Shown here piece after piece: positions 5,741 to 14,697 of a stretch of DNA of 38,085 nucleotides. Every line of letters starts with the position of its first letter. The stretch's first letter is position 1. A program made the position numbers and the translations under genes. The notes below the pieces were generated by a model. It saw only the letters and a program-made list of their open reading frames with translations, had not been told where the DNA came from and made no database searches. This DNA comes from Scytonema sp. UIC 10036 (GTDB taxonomy: Bacteria > Cyanobacteriota > Cyanobacteriia > Cyanobacteriales > Nostocaceae): assembly GCF_009725235.1 (NCBI RefSeq), contig NZ_WJFC01000121.1, positions 1 to 38,085 on the forward strand. The letters are read 5' to 3'.

Positions 5741-8302
5741 ATGACTATTGATGGAGCAGGTAACACATTATTGTCAGCTAGGGAGTTCAATATCACTCCT
5801 ACCACACAAACATTCACAGATTGGGTAGGTTCGTCCGATCTCGACGATTTCTACCGCTTCAGTCTCAGCAATAGTAGCAGTTTCAATCTTGCCCTCAATG
5901 GTCTAGTAGCTGATGCTGACGTACAGTTGATTCGGGATGCTAACAGCAATGGGATCATCGATAGCGGTGAAGTTATTGCCAGTTCAACTAACGGTAGCAC
6001 CACTGCTGAATCTATCAGCCGTACTCTGGATGCAGGCACTTACTACACTCGGGTCTATCCCTTTAATGGTGCTAATACCAACTACAACTTGAGCGTCTTT
6101 GCGACAATCAATGACTTTGCTGGAAACACTCTCAACAATGCACGTCAAATCACCCTAAATTCTACTACCAGCACTTATACTGATTGGGTGGGTTCATCTG
6201 ATACTGATGACTACTACCGTTTCAGCCTCAGTGCTAATAGCAGTGTCAATCTTGCCTTGAATGGGTTGAGTGGCAATGCCGATGTGCAATTGCTTGATAG
6301 CAGCGGTAACGCGATCGCCAGTTCAACTAACGGTGGCACTGCTACTGAATCTATCAGCCGCATCCTAAACGCTGGTACTTACTACATCCGTGTCTATCCA
6401 TACAACGGTGCTAACACCAACTACAATTTGAACGTGTCAGCAACAATCCATGACTTTGCTGGAAACAACCTCAACAGCGCACGTCAGATTAACCTAGATT
6501 CAGTAGCTAGCACCTACAGTGATTGGGTGGGTTCATCTGATACTGATGACTACTACCGTTTTAGCCTCGGCACGAAGAGCAGTTTCAATCTTGCCCTCAA
6601 TGGTCTAGTAGCTGATGCTGACGTACAGTTGATTCGGGATGCTAACAGCAATGGGATCATCGATAGCGGTGAAGTTATTGCCAGTTCAACTAACGGTAGC
6701 ACCACTGCTGAATCTATCAGCCGTACTCTGGATGCAGGCACTTACTACATTCGGGTCTATCCCTTTAATGGTGCTAATACCAACTACAACTTGAATGTAT
6801 TTGCTACACCCGACGACTACGCTGGAAACACTCTCAACAATGCACGTCAAATCACCCTAAATTCTACTACCAGCACTTATACTGATTGGGTAGGTAGCGC
6901 AGACACCAACGACTACTACCGTTTCAGTCTCGACGCTACTAGCAGTTTCAATCTTGCCTTGAATGGGTTGAGTGGCAATGCCGATGTGCAATTGCTTGAT
7001 AGCAGCGGTAACGCGATCACCAGTTCAACTAACGGTGGCACTGCTACTGAATCTATCAGCCGCATCCTAAATGCTGGTACTTACTACATCCGTGTCTATC
7101 CAGGCAATAGTGGGGCAAGCACCTTCTACAATCTCAGCATTGAGAGCGATCGAACGTGGATTCAACAGCTGGGCACAGAGGGTGATGACTCCTGCTACAA
7201 TGTCGCAACTGATAATGTCGGCAATGTCTACATTACGGGATACACTAACGGAGAGTTGGGGGGAACCAATGCTGGAGGAGTTGATGCTTGGGTAGCAAAG
7301 TACGACAGCAACGGAACATTACTGTGGACAAGACAAATGGGTACGGGCGGTGATGAAATTTCCTGTGGTGTCGCCACCGATAGCGCTGGTAATGTTTACA
7401 TTGCAGGAGAAGGCAACATCTCAGGAAATACAGGTTTTGAGGGTACTGGTGCTTGGTTAGCCAAGTATGATACTTTCGGCAACTCCGTGTGGACAAAACA
7501 ATTAACATCTGGTGTCTTTGCTGTTTCTTCTGTTGCTACCGATCATCTTGACAACGTTTATATTAGCGGAGGAATTTTAACAAGCGATTTTGAGGACATT
7601 AATGCTTGGGTAGCAAAGTACAATAGTAGTGGAAATTTCATCTGGGATGCACAAGAGGGTTATAGTGGTGGCTTAGATTATTCCAATGACCTTACCGTGG
7701 ACGGTGTTGGTAATGTTTACATTACTGGAAGAACCGATGCTTCATTGCGAGAAGGGATTGCAGGGAATTTTAATGCCTGGGTAGCGAAATATGATAGTAA
7801 TGGCTTCAATAAGTGGAGAACAGAACTGGGTACGGACGCTTACGATGACTCCTTTGGTATCGCCACCGATAGTGCTGGTAATGTCTACATTACGGGAGAA
7901 ACAGAAGGCGCGTTAGGAGGAACAAATGTCGGAGAAGTTGATGCTTGGGTAGCAAAGTACGACAGTAGTGGCACTTTAAGGTGGACAAAACAACTAGGGA
8001 CTTCTGGCTTGGATGTCTCTTATGACATCGCCACTGATAGCATTGGTAATTTCTACATTACGGGAGTCACAGATGGTGCGTTAGGGGAAACAAATGCTGG
8101 AGAAGTTGATGCTTGGATAGCTAAATATGACAGCAATGGTAACCAAATGTCCATTCTACAACTAGGCACTTCCAATGACGATATATCCAAAAATATTGCA
8201 ATTGACAGTGCCAATAATGTCTATATTGCGGGAGCTACTTGGGCTGCTTTAGAAGGAACAAATGCCGGAGAAATTGATGCTTGGGTAGCAAAGTTTTACT
8301 AA
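5741..8302 (+). CDS. Surface protein: four PPC-like modules plus seven-repeat SBBP propeller
   Basis: ATG 5741 was preferred because AAGGA precedes it; an upstream TTG at 5582 would add 53 residues with no motif. The product is 853 residues. Four bacterial pre-peptidase C-terminal (PPC)-like beta modules begin with DWVGS(S/A)D at 5819, 6182, 6521 and 6884. The first and third carry a DxNxNG loop (DANSNGIIDSGEV) that could bind calcium. Seven SBBP repeats follow, each with (A/V)TD..GN(V/F)Y(I)(T/A)G and AW(V/I)AKYDS, enough for one seven-bladed propeller. No signal peptide, membrane segment or catalytic motif is visible, so export would need a non-classical route. Modules 1/3 and 2/4 are nearly identical in DNA, indicating recent duplication. 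Adhesion or matrix binding is a guess. Confidence 0.85.
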   Translation: MTIDGAGNTLLSAREFNITPTTQTFTDWVGSSDLDDFYRFSLSNSSSFNLALNGLVADADVQLIRDANSNGIIDSGEVIASSTNGSTTAESISRTLDAGTYYTRVYPFNGANTNYNLSVFATINDFAGNTLNNARQITLNSTTSTYTDWVGSSDTDDYYRFSLSANSSVNLALNGLSGNADVQLLDSSGNAIASSTNGGTATESISRILNAGTYYIRVYPYNGANTNYNLNVSATIHDFAGNNLNSARQINLDSVASTYSDWVGSSDTDDYYRFSLGTKSSFNLALNGLVADADVQLIRDANSNGIIDSGEVIASSTNGSTTAESISRTLDAGTYYIRVYPFNGANTNYNLNVFATPDDYAGNTLNNARQITLNSTTSTYTDWVGSADTNDYYRFSLDATSSFNLALNGLSGNADVQLLDSSGNAITSSTNGGTATESISRILNAGTYYIRVYPGNSGASTFYNLSIESDRTWIQQLGTEGDDSCYNVATDNVGNVYITGYTNGELGGTNAGGVDAWVAKYDSNGTLLWTRQMGTGGDEISCGVATDSAGNVYIAGEGNISGNTGFEGTGAWLAKYDTFGNSVWTKQLTSGVFAVSSVATDHLDNVYISGGILTSDFEDINAWVAKYNSSGNFIWDAQEGYSGGLDYSNDLTVDGVGNVYITGRTDASLREGIAGNFNAWVAKYDSNGFNKWRTELGTDAYDDSFGIATDSAGNVYITGETEGALGGTNVGEVDAWVAKYDSSGTLRWTKQLGTSGLDVSYDIATDSIGNFYITGVTDGALGETNAGEVDAWIAKYDSNGNQMSILQLGTSNDDISKNIAIDSANNVYIAGATWAALEGTNAGEIDAWVAKFY
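5819..7130 (+). repeat. Tandem PPC-module DNA repeats (363/339/363 bp)
   Basis: Module starts at 5819, 6182, 6521 and 6884 give periods of 363, 339 and 363 bp, all whole codons. The 363-bp type differs by a short insertion encoding the DxNxNG loop. Near-identical stretches of nearly 200 bp make this a recombination hotspot; the second copy of the region (37442 onward) lacks exactly one 339-bp module. Confidence 0.88.
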
Positions 8303-8379
8303 TTGTTTGTTCAAAATTGGGGATTTGGACATCTGAAGACAACAGAACTACCTCTTCTTAAAAATTGCGACTTGGCAAC

Positions 8380-8572
8380 AATACATTAAAGACTTGTGCA
8401 TCTATCCGCTATCCTATGTGAAGGATTTCTGATAGCTCAAAAGCAAGCCCCTAGAGATGTGACTGCCCGATATTGGAGAGAGTTTTGTTGTTGATACCAA
8501 GCATGAGATGAGACGAAGAACTGTAAAAAACCTCTTGAACAATCCGCACTTTCCCGACTGAAACTTTTCATC
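8380..8572. repeat. Direct repeat flanking the PPC/SBBP gene, right copy
   Basis: Imperfect copy of 5334-5530. Shared anchors include GATTTCTGATAGCTC, TGACTGCCCGA and TTTCCCGACTG-type segments in the same order. On the minus strand the reading frame is interrupted relative to the left copy, so this one is probably the more decayed. Confidence 0.5.
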
Positions 8573-8603
8573 ACTCTTCTTTAGGATAACGGCATTAAGC
8601 CAT

Positions 8604-8623
8604 GTGCCGTCTATAATGACGGC
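8604..8623. promoter_or_regulatory. Hairpin with TATAAT loop upstream of 8658
   Basis: TGCCGTC and GACGGCA form a seven-base stem whose loop is TATAAT, a perfect -10 hexamer. It lies about 40 bp before the chosen start at 8658. It could be a promoter or operator; no clear -35 box is present. Confidence 0.35.
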
Positions 8624-8657
8624 ATATAAAAACCTGGAAATAGAGAGGGTAACTAAT

Positions 8658-9884
8658 ATGACACCAAGTGAATCAAATAACAGCAACACTTTTGAAGCAG
8701 ATGGCTACGGGCTGGAAATTCTGCTACCAAATATTGTGGTACTAGCTATCCCAGAAAATAAGAGGAGTGCCATTGCTCCCGTGCATCTGGTTGTTCAGAT
8801 AACTAACAACACATCAGAGCCATTTCCCGTCAGCTTTGATGACACCTTTATTCCAGAACTTGTGAACTCGGATGGTCAAACATTACAGGGGCTTTTCGTT
8901 ATCAATGAACAAGAATCCACAAATCAACAACAACCTCAACAGCAAAGTTGGATTTTTAAATTAAAACGCTTGCTCTTAAAGTTGGCTAATTTTAATAGGC
9001 AAGAAGATACGAAAAGTATTAATTCTTGGCTAGTTCAACCTGGAAGGGATACTGGTGTTTGGTTAGATGGAAGGCTGTTTTGGCAGAATAACTTACTTAT
9101 CCTGGAATTACCTAATAAAAACTTTTCTTTCGACTTTGAATACTTTAGACCAAGAACTTATTACTCTTTTCATGCACTCCAACCAGGACATTATCAGCTG
9201 CGGTTCATTTATTTCAATAAAACTAATAGTAATTACAACAATGAATCCTCCGCAATAGGAGTCACAAATCTATCACAAATCAAGTCAAGTCATCCGGCAA
9301 CACCCTTCGTTAATTTTCACTTGATTCAACCTATGGAGCCTAACGGTAACGCCGTAGAAGTTAATGGTATCCGTTTTGAAACCATAATGCCGGAAAGAGT
9401 ATTGACATTGCCAAGAAAAAAAGACAATACCATTTTTTCTATACAGATAGGGTTAAGAATTACCAATAACACCCAAGACCCCCTTCGTTTCAGCTTATGG
9501 AGCACATTAACTCCTGAATTGGTGGGAGCCGACGGTCAAATACAACAGAGAGGTGGTGGTAGTGATGCTGTTAAAGCCCCAAAAGAATCTGATTTTCCCC
9601 TAGCTATGCCGGGAGAATGTATCGAATTCTTTCTCGAAGCTAAGCTTTTGTGGCAGAAGTTGGACCAATTCAAACTTCTGATTGTTAGGAAAGATGGGGG
9701 CTATTGGTGGTTCGACCAACTAAAACTAGCTACCTATCAAATTCGTTTTAGCTATCAAGAATTCTGGGAAACAAGACAGTGGATTGAATACGGCCGGGAA
9801 TCAATTGAACAAATGCGATCATCCAAGGTTTGGTCGGGGCGGGTGGATACTCCTTTTGTAGAGTTTCAACTCAACAAACTGTGA
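8658..9884 (+). CDS. Two-domain protein of unknown function
   Basis: ATG 8658, with GAGAGGG about 9 bases upstream, gives 408 residues; GTG 8604 and ATG 8616 are alternative starts. The sequence contains two related beta-rich halves. Both run through ITNNT.(E/D)P, then an F..T..PELV..DGQ segment, then a RLFWQ or KLLWQ element, and end in a Y.(L/I)RF.Y strand with TPFV(N/E)F. The domains probably arose by duplication. A basic helical insert (about residues 90-130) separates parts of the first half. No signal peptide, membrane span or catalytic motif is seen. It sits between two surface-protein genes on the same strand, so a cell-surface-related job is possible but not shown. Confidence 0.75.
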   Translation: MTPSESNNSNTFEADGYGLEILLPNIVVLAIPENKRSAIAPVHLVVQITNNTSEPFPVSFDDTFIPELVNSDGQTLQGLFVINEQESTNQQQPQQQSWIFKLKRLLLKLANFNRQEDTKSINSWLVQPGRDTGVWLDGRLFWQNNLLILELPNKNFSFDFEYFRPRTYYSFHALQPGHYQLRFIYFNKTNSNYNNESSAIGVTNLSQIKSSHPATPFVNFHLIQPMEPNGNAVEVNGIRFETIMPERVLTLPRKKDNTIFSIQIGLRITNNTQDPLRFSLWSTLTPELVGADGQIQQRGGGSDAVKAPKESDFPLAMPGECIEFFLEAKLLWQKLDQFKLLIVRKDGGYWWFDQLKLATYQIRFSYQEFWETRQWIEYGRESIEQMRSSKVWSGRVDTPFVEFQLNKL

Positions 9885-9972
9885 AATTAAGTGGTTTCAC
9901 AATTGCCATTTATCAATCTGGCTTTAGAGAGAATTACTAAAAAAAATTGGATGTGTACTGGAGTTACAAAAA

Positions 9973-11823
9973 ATGCAATTACGACAATATCCCCTAGTTC
10001 TTTTAGCAACAACATTACTAGTCACAAACACTGCTCAATCGGGGTTGGCGTTTGATATTACACCCACTCCACAACCTGGTACTCTCAGAGAAAATTATTC
10101 ATCTGAATCCATTTTTCCCCGTGGTAGAGGAGTGACAACATTAAATTCATTTGATTTATTAATTCCTTCTTCATGGAATAAGCCACCAGGATTAGTTTAT
10201 GAACTCCCAAGAAGCTACGTTTTTGCTGGAACGTTTGGTTTATGGAAAGAACTAAAACCTTTTAGAGACCAAGGCTGGAGATTTAGTCTTGGTAGTAACT
10301 TACAAGGAAATTTTAATATTACGAAATATTATGCTTGTGGTATTCAAACTCATCAAAATAGGTGTGGGGCGGATTTAGGCGAACCAATTAGTGTTCCAGA
10401 GCGTGCAGTAGGAGCCGCAATCCGAGTAGACTACAATCCAGCTGGTTCTGACCCCAGACCTGAAACGAAAAGGCTGGATTGGATTCAACTGGTAGTCACC
10501 AACTTTGCAGCAGCAGATGGGTCAGTAGGTAACCGTGAAAGTTTTATTGACAACGGAGGAATTACAGATAATCCTTTCTATAACAGAAATATTTTTGGCG
10601 AAGGATATAGAGGTTTTGTAGACAATCCACACAGAACCCCAGAAACTCGACAACTGGACAAGAGCTTTTATTGGTCGGCAGAATTATTCTTAACCGAACA
10701 GACCGCAACCAGGACAGTTCGGGGAAGAGAAGTTGGAGATGTCAAAATTTATAACGGCGTTAGATGGGGTTGGAAATATGATTACAATCGTAATTGTGAG
10801 TCTAGGAGTACCGGTCAGATTTTTAGTGATGCCAGTCAATGCCCGACCTATCGGGGATACTACACGGACATGATCGGTGGTGGAATAGGCTCGCCTCCTA
10901 GCGGATATGTACCTAATGACGATGGTTCCTTCGGAGCTATTCCCTTAGGCTTTTCATTTAATTATTTTGGTAAAACCTACAACGATTTCTATCTCAACAA
11001 CAACGGCAATATTTCTTTTGGTAGTCCGATTGGAACATACACACCAAGACCTTTCACCGCACAAATTTCTCCTCACATGATTGCCCCTTATTGGGGTGAT
11101 GTAGATACACGTGGGGTAGGAACCGTAACAGTGCGAAAAGATATTCCCAACCAAGTTATCGTCACATGGGACAACGTGGGATACTATAGTCAGCACGCAG
11201 ACAAATCAGCCTCCGTTCAGCTAGTGCTACGGGGTCCGGATTACCCCGTTTCTCCAGGTGAAGGCAACGTCGGCTTCTTTTACAAAAATGTCCAATGGGA
11301 AACAGGTGATGCCAGTGGTGGAAGCGGCGGATTCGGCGGTACACCGGCCGCCGTCGGATTGAGTGACGGATTATCAACTGTCAATCCATTTGAATTCTCG
11401 CTCGAAGGCTCCCAACAGGCAGGAATAAGTCAGCGCGTCAGCAACAGTTATTTTTGGTTGAATGTGCCTGTAGTTGGTAACGGCTATGAAGATGGCTCTG
11501 GTGGTAGCGGCGACGGTGGTAGCGGCGACGGTGGTAGCGGCGACGGTGGTAGCGGCGACGGTGGTAGCTGTAGCGGTAGTAGTGGTGGCGGCGGATGCAC
11601 TGGGACTTCTGGTGCTAACCGGGTTAGATACCAGGAACTACCACCCGAAATGCGGAATTATATTAATGATCCTGACTGGGGTGATTTTATCAAGGACACT
11701 AATTGGTGGAGTGAATTCGAGTCAAAATCCCCTGTTTCTACCCCCGAACCTACATCGGCACTGGGACTATTGGCACTTGGCGCTTGGGGCATAATAAGAG
11801 CGCTCTTAATCAGAAAATCTTAA
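9973..11823 (+). CDS. Secreted PEP-CTERM protein with NIDO-like domain
   Basis: A 616-residue protein with a signal peptide at residues 1-26 (basic start, then a VLLATTLLVTN core). Residues about 310-485 resemble a NIDO (nidogen-like) extracellular domain: PLGFSFNYFGKTY, LNNNGNISFG, APYWGDVDTR and VIVTWDNVGYY. A Gly-Ser-Asp tandem repeat follows (about 510-545), with cysteines at its end. The C-terminus has PEPTSALG, a hydrophobic helix and an Arg/Lys end, which is a PEP-CTERM sorting signal. Such proteins are handled by an exosortase, presumably encoded on the chromosome since none is here. The stop is directly followed by the O-antigen-ligase-like gene, suggesting coupled expression. The ligand is unknown. 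Confidence 0.85.
   Translation: MQLRQYPLVLLATTLLVTNTAQSGLAFDITPTPQPGTLRENYSSESIFPRGRGVTTLNSFDLLIPSSWNKPPGLVYELPRSYVFAGTFGLWKELKPFRDQGWRFSLGSNLQGNFNITKYYACGIQTHQNRCGADLGEPISVPERAVGAAIRVDYNPAGSDPRPETKRLDWIQLVVTNFAAADGSVGNRESFIDNGGITDNPFYNRNIFGEGYRGFVDNPHRTPETRQLDKSFYWSAELFLTEQTATRTVRGREVGDVKIYNGVRWGWKYDYNRNCESRSTGQIFSDASQCPTYRGYYTDMIGGGIGSPPSGYVPNDDGSFGAIPLGFSFNYFGKTYNDFYLNNNGNISFGSPIGTYTPRPFTAQISPHMIAPYWGDVDTRGVGTVTVRKDIPNQVIVTWDNVGYYSQHADKSASVQLVLRGPDYPVSPGEGNVGFFYKNVQWETGDASGGSGGFGGTPAAVGLSDGLSTVNPFEFSLEGSQQAGISQRVSNSYFWLNVPVVGNGYEDGSGGSGDGGSGDGGSGDGGSGDGGSCSGSSGGGGCTGTSGANRVRYQELPPEMRNYINDPDWGDFIKDTNWWSEFESKSPVSTPEPTSALGLLALGAWGIIRALLIRKS
11500..11574 (+). repeat. 15-bp tandem repeat encoding Gly-Gly-Ser-Gly-Asp
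   Basis: Four exact 15-bp units and one partial encode GGSGD repeats within the PEP-CTERM protein. This is a flexible linker and a likely site of repeat-number variation; each unit is five whole codons, so changes keep the frame. Confidence 0.85.
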
Positions 11824-11828
11824 CAGCA

Positions 11829-13112
11829 GTGAACCACCTTTACACCCTATTGTTTTCCCTTAGCATCATTCTTATTAACCCTTGGGGTACGATGCGAGGG
11901 GAAATTTGGACACAGCCAAAAGTATTCGGCATCTTACTCACGTGCATATTCAACTTCTTAATTCTGTGGGAAGAAAGGTCTCAACTCAAGATTCCCCAAA
12001 CTTGGTTCCTCAGCAAACTGTTGTGGGAAATATTTCTCGGTGTTGGACTCATCTCAACTCTTACAAGTCCTTTCCCCCTACGCTCCCTACTCGGTCAAGA
12101 GCAGATGGGTGATGGGTTGCTCTACTGGGTACTGATTGCCATCTTTACCCTCAGCAATACCCTACTGCTCAGACTGCATCCAGAACTAGGGCGATCGCAA
12201 CTGCAAGGTTTAGTCATCGGCGGTGTCGTCCTGGCGCTCAGCATTTTCCCCCAAGCTATTGACTGGAAAATCGACTACACTGCCACATCAGGACAACTTT
12301 TCAGGGCTAATATCTTAGCCAGTACCATTTTCCAAAACCAACAGCCAATCGGTTTGTACTCCCACAGAGGTCATGCGTCATTTGTCCTAGCAGCAACGGC
12401 AGTCATGACACTTGTGGGTTGGCAGTGGCGGTGGATAAGCACTCGGTGTGCTGCTATAGCCAGTGTTCTCATTATCCCCGCCCTACTGCTCACCCAAACT
12501 CGAGCAGGATTGTTAGCCCTGATGGTAGCAGCTGCTTATCTATTAGGACGCAAACATTACAAGCTATTAGTCCCGTCGGCGCTAGCGTGTTTGGTGGTAG
12601 TTGGCATCACCACGACTACCAGGCATCTTGACAAACTACCAGTTATCAAACAAATCACATCCGACCGAGTTCACCTATGGGAGGTATCAGGGCGTGGTAT
12701 CGACAAGCGTCCCTTACTGGGATGGGGTATGGATGGTTTTGGTGCCGCTTACCCAGAGGTACAGTACCGCAAAAAGCTAGCAAAAGTAACTCGCTTGGGG
12801 GACTTCACTTTCGACTACCAAGACAAGAACGGGCAACAAAAGACGGCACAGCTACCTACAGTGAAAGCACACAATCTCATTTTAGACACAACTCTATCTG
12901 TAGGTTTACTGGGGATGCTGCCCTACCTTGCCCTGTTAGCATTCTGTATGTGGCAGATCGTTAAATCACCCTACCGTGGCATAGAGGCAGTAGCAATTGC
13001 CTACCTCGCCTTCACCTTCACTTGGTTTGAGTGCGCTCAGTTCACCCATCTGGTTTGGTGGTCGCTCAGTTTCAAAGGAATGTCTCTCCCCCGTGAAAAA
13101 ATCGTACCTTAA
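11829..13112 (+). CDS. O-antigen ligase (Wzy_C/WaaL) family membrane protein
   Basis: GTG 11829, five bases after the upstream stop, gives 427 residues; an in-frame TTG at 11784 would overlap the PEP-CTERM gene by 40 bp. About ten hydrophobic segments are visible. The large loop after the central helices has the family pattern: RVHLWEVSGRGI, then PLLGWGMDGFG, then KAHNLILDTTLSVGLLG, where the His-Asn pair matches the conserved catalytic-loop His of O-antigen ligases and O-oligosaccharyltransferases. It should transfer lipid-linked glycan at the outer face of the membrane. Its coupling to a Gly/Ser-rich exported protein suggests that protein could be the acceptor; this is inference. A chain-length or polymerase role is also possible. 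Confidence 0.82.
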   Translation: MNHLYTLLFSLSIILINPWGTMRGEIWTQPKVFGILLTCIFNFLILWEERSQLKIPQTWFLSKLLWEIFLGVGLISTLTSPFPLRSLLGQEQMGDGLLYWVLIAIFTLSNTLLLRLHPELGRSQLQGLVIGGVVLALSIFPQAIDWKIDYTATSGQLFRANILASTIFQNQQPIGLYSHRGHASFVLAATAVMTLVGWQWRWISTRCAAIASVLIIPALLLTQTRAGLLALMVAAAYLLGRKHYKLLVPSALACLVVVGITTTTRHLDKLPVIKQITSDRVHLWEVSGRGIDKRPLLGWGMDGFGAAYPEVQYRKKLAKVTRLGDFTFDYQDKNGQQKTAQLPTVKAHNLILDTTLSVGLLGMLPYLALLAFCMWQIVKSPYRGIEAVAIAYLAFTFTWFECAQFTHLVWWSLSFKGMSLPREKIVP

Positions 13113-13261
13113 GTACCTCAGTTGCGCCACAAAGGAAGGCAGACTTCGAGTTGAGGCTGGTTTCCACCGATTTGAACGTCAACCCTAACTTTTTTGCACA
13201 AGCTCGCGGCGTCGCCTCAAGTTCAAGCTTGCTCCTAGCCACCCCAACATTGAGTGCTTTC

Positions 13262-14635
13262 CTAGAGTCGCCTGCCCTGCTTACCATCAGTTAATCTATA
13301 CAATTGTTCCTCCAACCACCACGTTTCTCGACGGTTTTTTTTGTGTTCTTCTATCTGAGCAACTAAATAAGCCACTTCTGCCGCTTTTTTTCTCTCAGCA
13401 GCTTCTCTTGCGGCTTTCTCTACAGCTTCTTTCTCCGCTTTTTCAGCCGCTTCTATCATCTCAACTAACCGAGTCGCTCCGTCTTTTTTTTTTAGCGAAT
13501 CTAACTTGCTGACATAATATTGATACAACCCCAACACATCGGCAAGCCGTTCAGACATCCCATAAGTATCGAGAACTTTAGGAACGACAATCCCTCCATC
13601 CCATATCACATCAATTCCCGTTTCGTCACAATATTGGGTAAGTTCATCCTTTATATACCTCGCAGTCCCCCCACAAAGGATAATCTCGTCCGTATCGTCG
13701 GGTATGGTTTGGGATAACCACCTGATGACGGCTTTAGCATAATCTGCACGAGAACGTCGGGCTACAGCTGCAAACCTCTCCCCATCTGCCGCAATGTCCT
13801 CTGACTTGCGTTTGCGGGATAAACTCAAGAGAACAGTGGCATCACACTCAGAACCCGCTTCAACCAAAGCCTCCAGTACCTTGGGGTCATCAGAGGATAA
13901 TCCAGCACCGCAATCACTAACGAAATTGTTCACCATAAAGAACATTCCCAAATCGCTAGATGCTCCTAGTCCGGGTGTTCCTCTCACAATAGGGAGAATG
14001 CTGGTATTGCGGTATCCCACCATCACAACTGCAATATTGCAGTAGTTGAATTTATCACCCAACACAGTTTGACGATACCGGGCAATCCCAAACCCCTCTC
14101 GCAATGCCATAAAATCGACCAACTTCACCCGCATTATGCCTGTGGGAGTGACAAACTCCTGCAACTGTTGTAAGAGTTTTTCTCCTAACAACTTAGTATC
14201 CCCACCTTCTGATGGTGGTAGCAGCACGCTTAATCTAACCCGAAAAGAGCCTTTTTTCCCTAACTTTTGGCTCACCACCCACAGTACGCCAGCAACCTTT
14301 GGTATTGCCCAATCAAATTTGAGGGAACGCAACATCGCATTGCCACCAAACTTGTATCTAGCCAAGTAACCAACAGCATAACTCCCTTCACCCGGTAAAC
14401 TGACCCAGCAGTTGGACTCTGGCTGACCACCAACCAAGATTGCTTGTAACGACTCCAAGCTTACATCTGCCACCTCTGAATCCATACAAACAACCTGTGG
14501 CTGACCGTTTGGGTACTCTTGAAAGATAACCTTGGTCTTGCTAGCACCCAAATCTACAACAACAATAATTTCATCCAAACTCTTAGTTTTAGTGAATGGT
14601 GATTGCGTATTATTAGGTAGATTATCCACAGCCAT
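13262..14635 (-). CDS. ParM-like actin-family ATPase (ParM-1)
   Basis: A 457-residue actin/Hsp70-fold protein. Phosphate-1 motif DLGASKTKV lies at residues 28-36, the phosphate-2 region VMVGYRNTS at 204-212 and the adenosine motif LCGGTARYI at 320-328, as in plasmid ParM/StbA-type filament proteins. Residues about 390-440 form an Ala/Glu/Lys-rich coiled coil not typical of ParM, which may bind a partner or bundle filaments. It lies 62 bp downstream of a small gene on the same strand, the usual place for an adaptor, so the two probably form a segregation operon. The ATG at 14635 has only a weak Shine-Dalgarno; a hairpin sits in the gap. Confidence 0.82.
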   Translation of the reverse strand: MAVDNLPNNTQSPFTKTKSLDEIIVVVDLGASKTKVIFQEYPNGQPQVVCMDSEVADVSLESLQAILVGGQPESNCWVSLPGEGSYAVGYLARYKFGGNAMLRSLKFDWAIPKVAGVLWVVSQKLGKKGSFRVRLSVLLPPSEGGDTKLLGEKLLQQLQEFVTPTGIMRVKLVDFMALREGFGIARYRQTVLGDKFNYCNIAVVMVGYRNTSILPIVRGTPGLGASSDLGMFFMVNNFVSDCGAGLSSDDPKVLEALVEAGSECDATVLLSLSRKRKSEDIAADGERFAAVARRSRADYAKAVIRWLSQTIPDDTDEIILCGGTARYIKDELTQYCDETGIDVIWDGGIVVPKVLDTYGMSERLADVLGLYQYYVSKLDSLKKKDGATRLVEMIEAAEKAEKEAVEKAAREAAERKKAAEVAYLVAQIEEHKKNRRETWWLEEQLYRLTDGKQGRRL

Positions 14636-14650
14636 AGTTGATTTTATACT

Positions 14651-14692
14651 GAATTATCTTTCTCCAAGATAATTCAACCAACTCTAGAGTTG
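14651..14692. promoter_or_regulatory. Intercistronic hairpin and TCTAGA palindrome before ParM-1
   Basis: TGAATTATCTT (14651-14661) pairs perfectly with AAGATAATTCA (14667-14677) across a five-base loop. AACTCTAGAGTT (14681-14692) next to it is a 12-bp palindrome containing one of the few TCTAGA sites outside the RHH gene cluster. It could tune ParM-1 expression or bind the TCTAGA-recognising protein. Confidence 0.45.
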
Positions 14693-14697
14693 CAACA

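Larger units (their letters stand above)
1..6128. repeat. Terminal direct repeat, first copy (contig overlap)
   Basis: This segment recurs at 31702-37829 with a constant offset of 31,701 bp. Every gene and intergenic stretch compared was identical. A terminal redundancy of this kind is the usual signature of a circular replicon assembled slightly past its join, so the true unit is probably 31,701 bp. The match ends at base 6128 inside the first PPC module of the gene at 5741. From there the second copy jumps 339 bp ahead, to sequence matching 6468-6723. A real dimer or a linear molecule with long repeats is possible but less likely. Confidence 0.93.

Noticed and set aside
5819..7130. Repeat array resembling a CRISPR
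   Set aside because: The repeats are 339-363 bp, in frame and encode protein modules; there are no short repeats with unique spacers and no cas genes.
13072..13287. 71-codon leftward ORF between convergent genes
   Set aside because: It overlaps the ends of two real genes. Part of it looks like a repeat-derived relic, but I cannot place it in a family.
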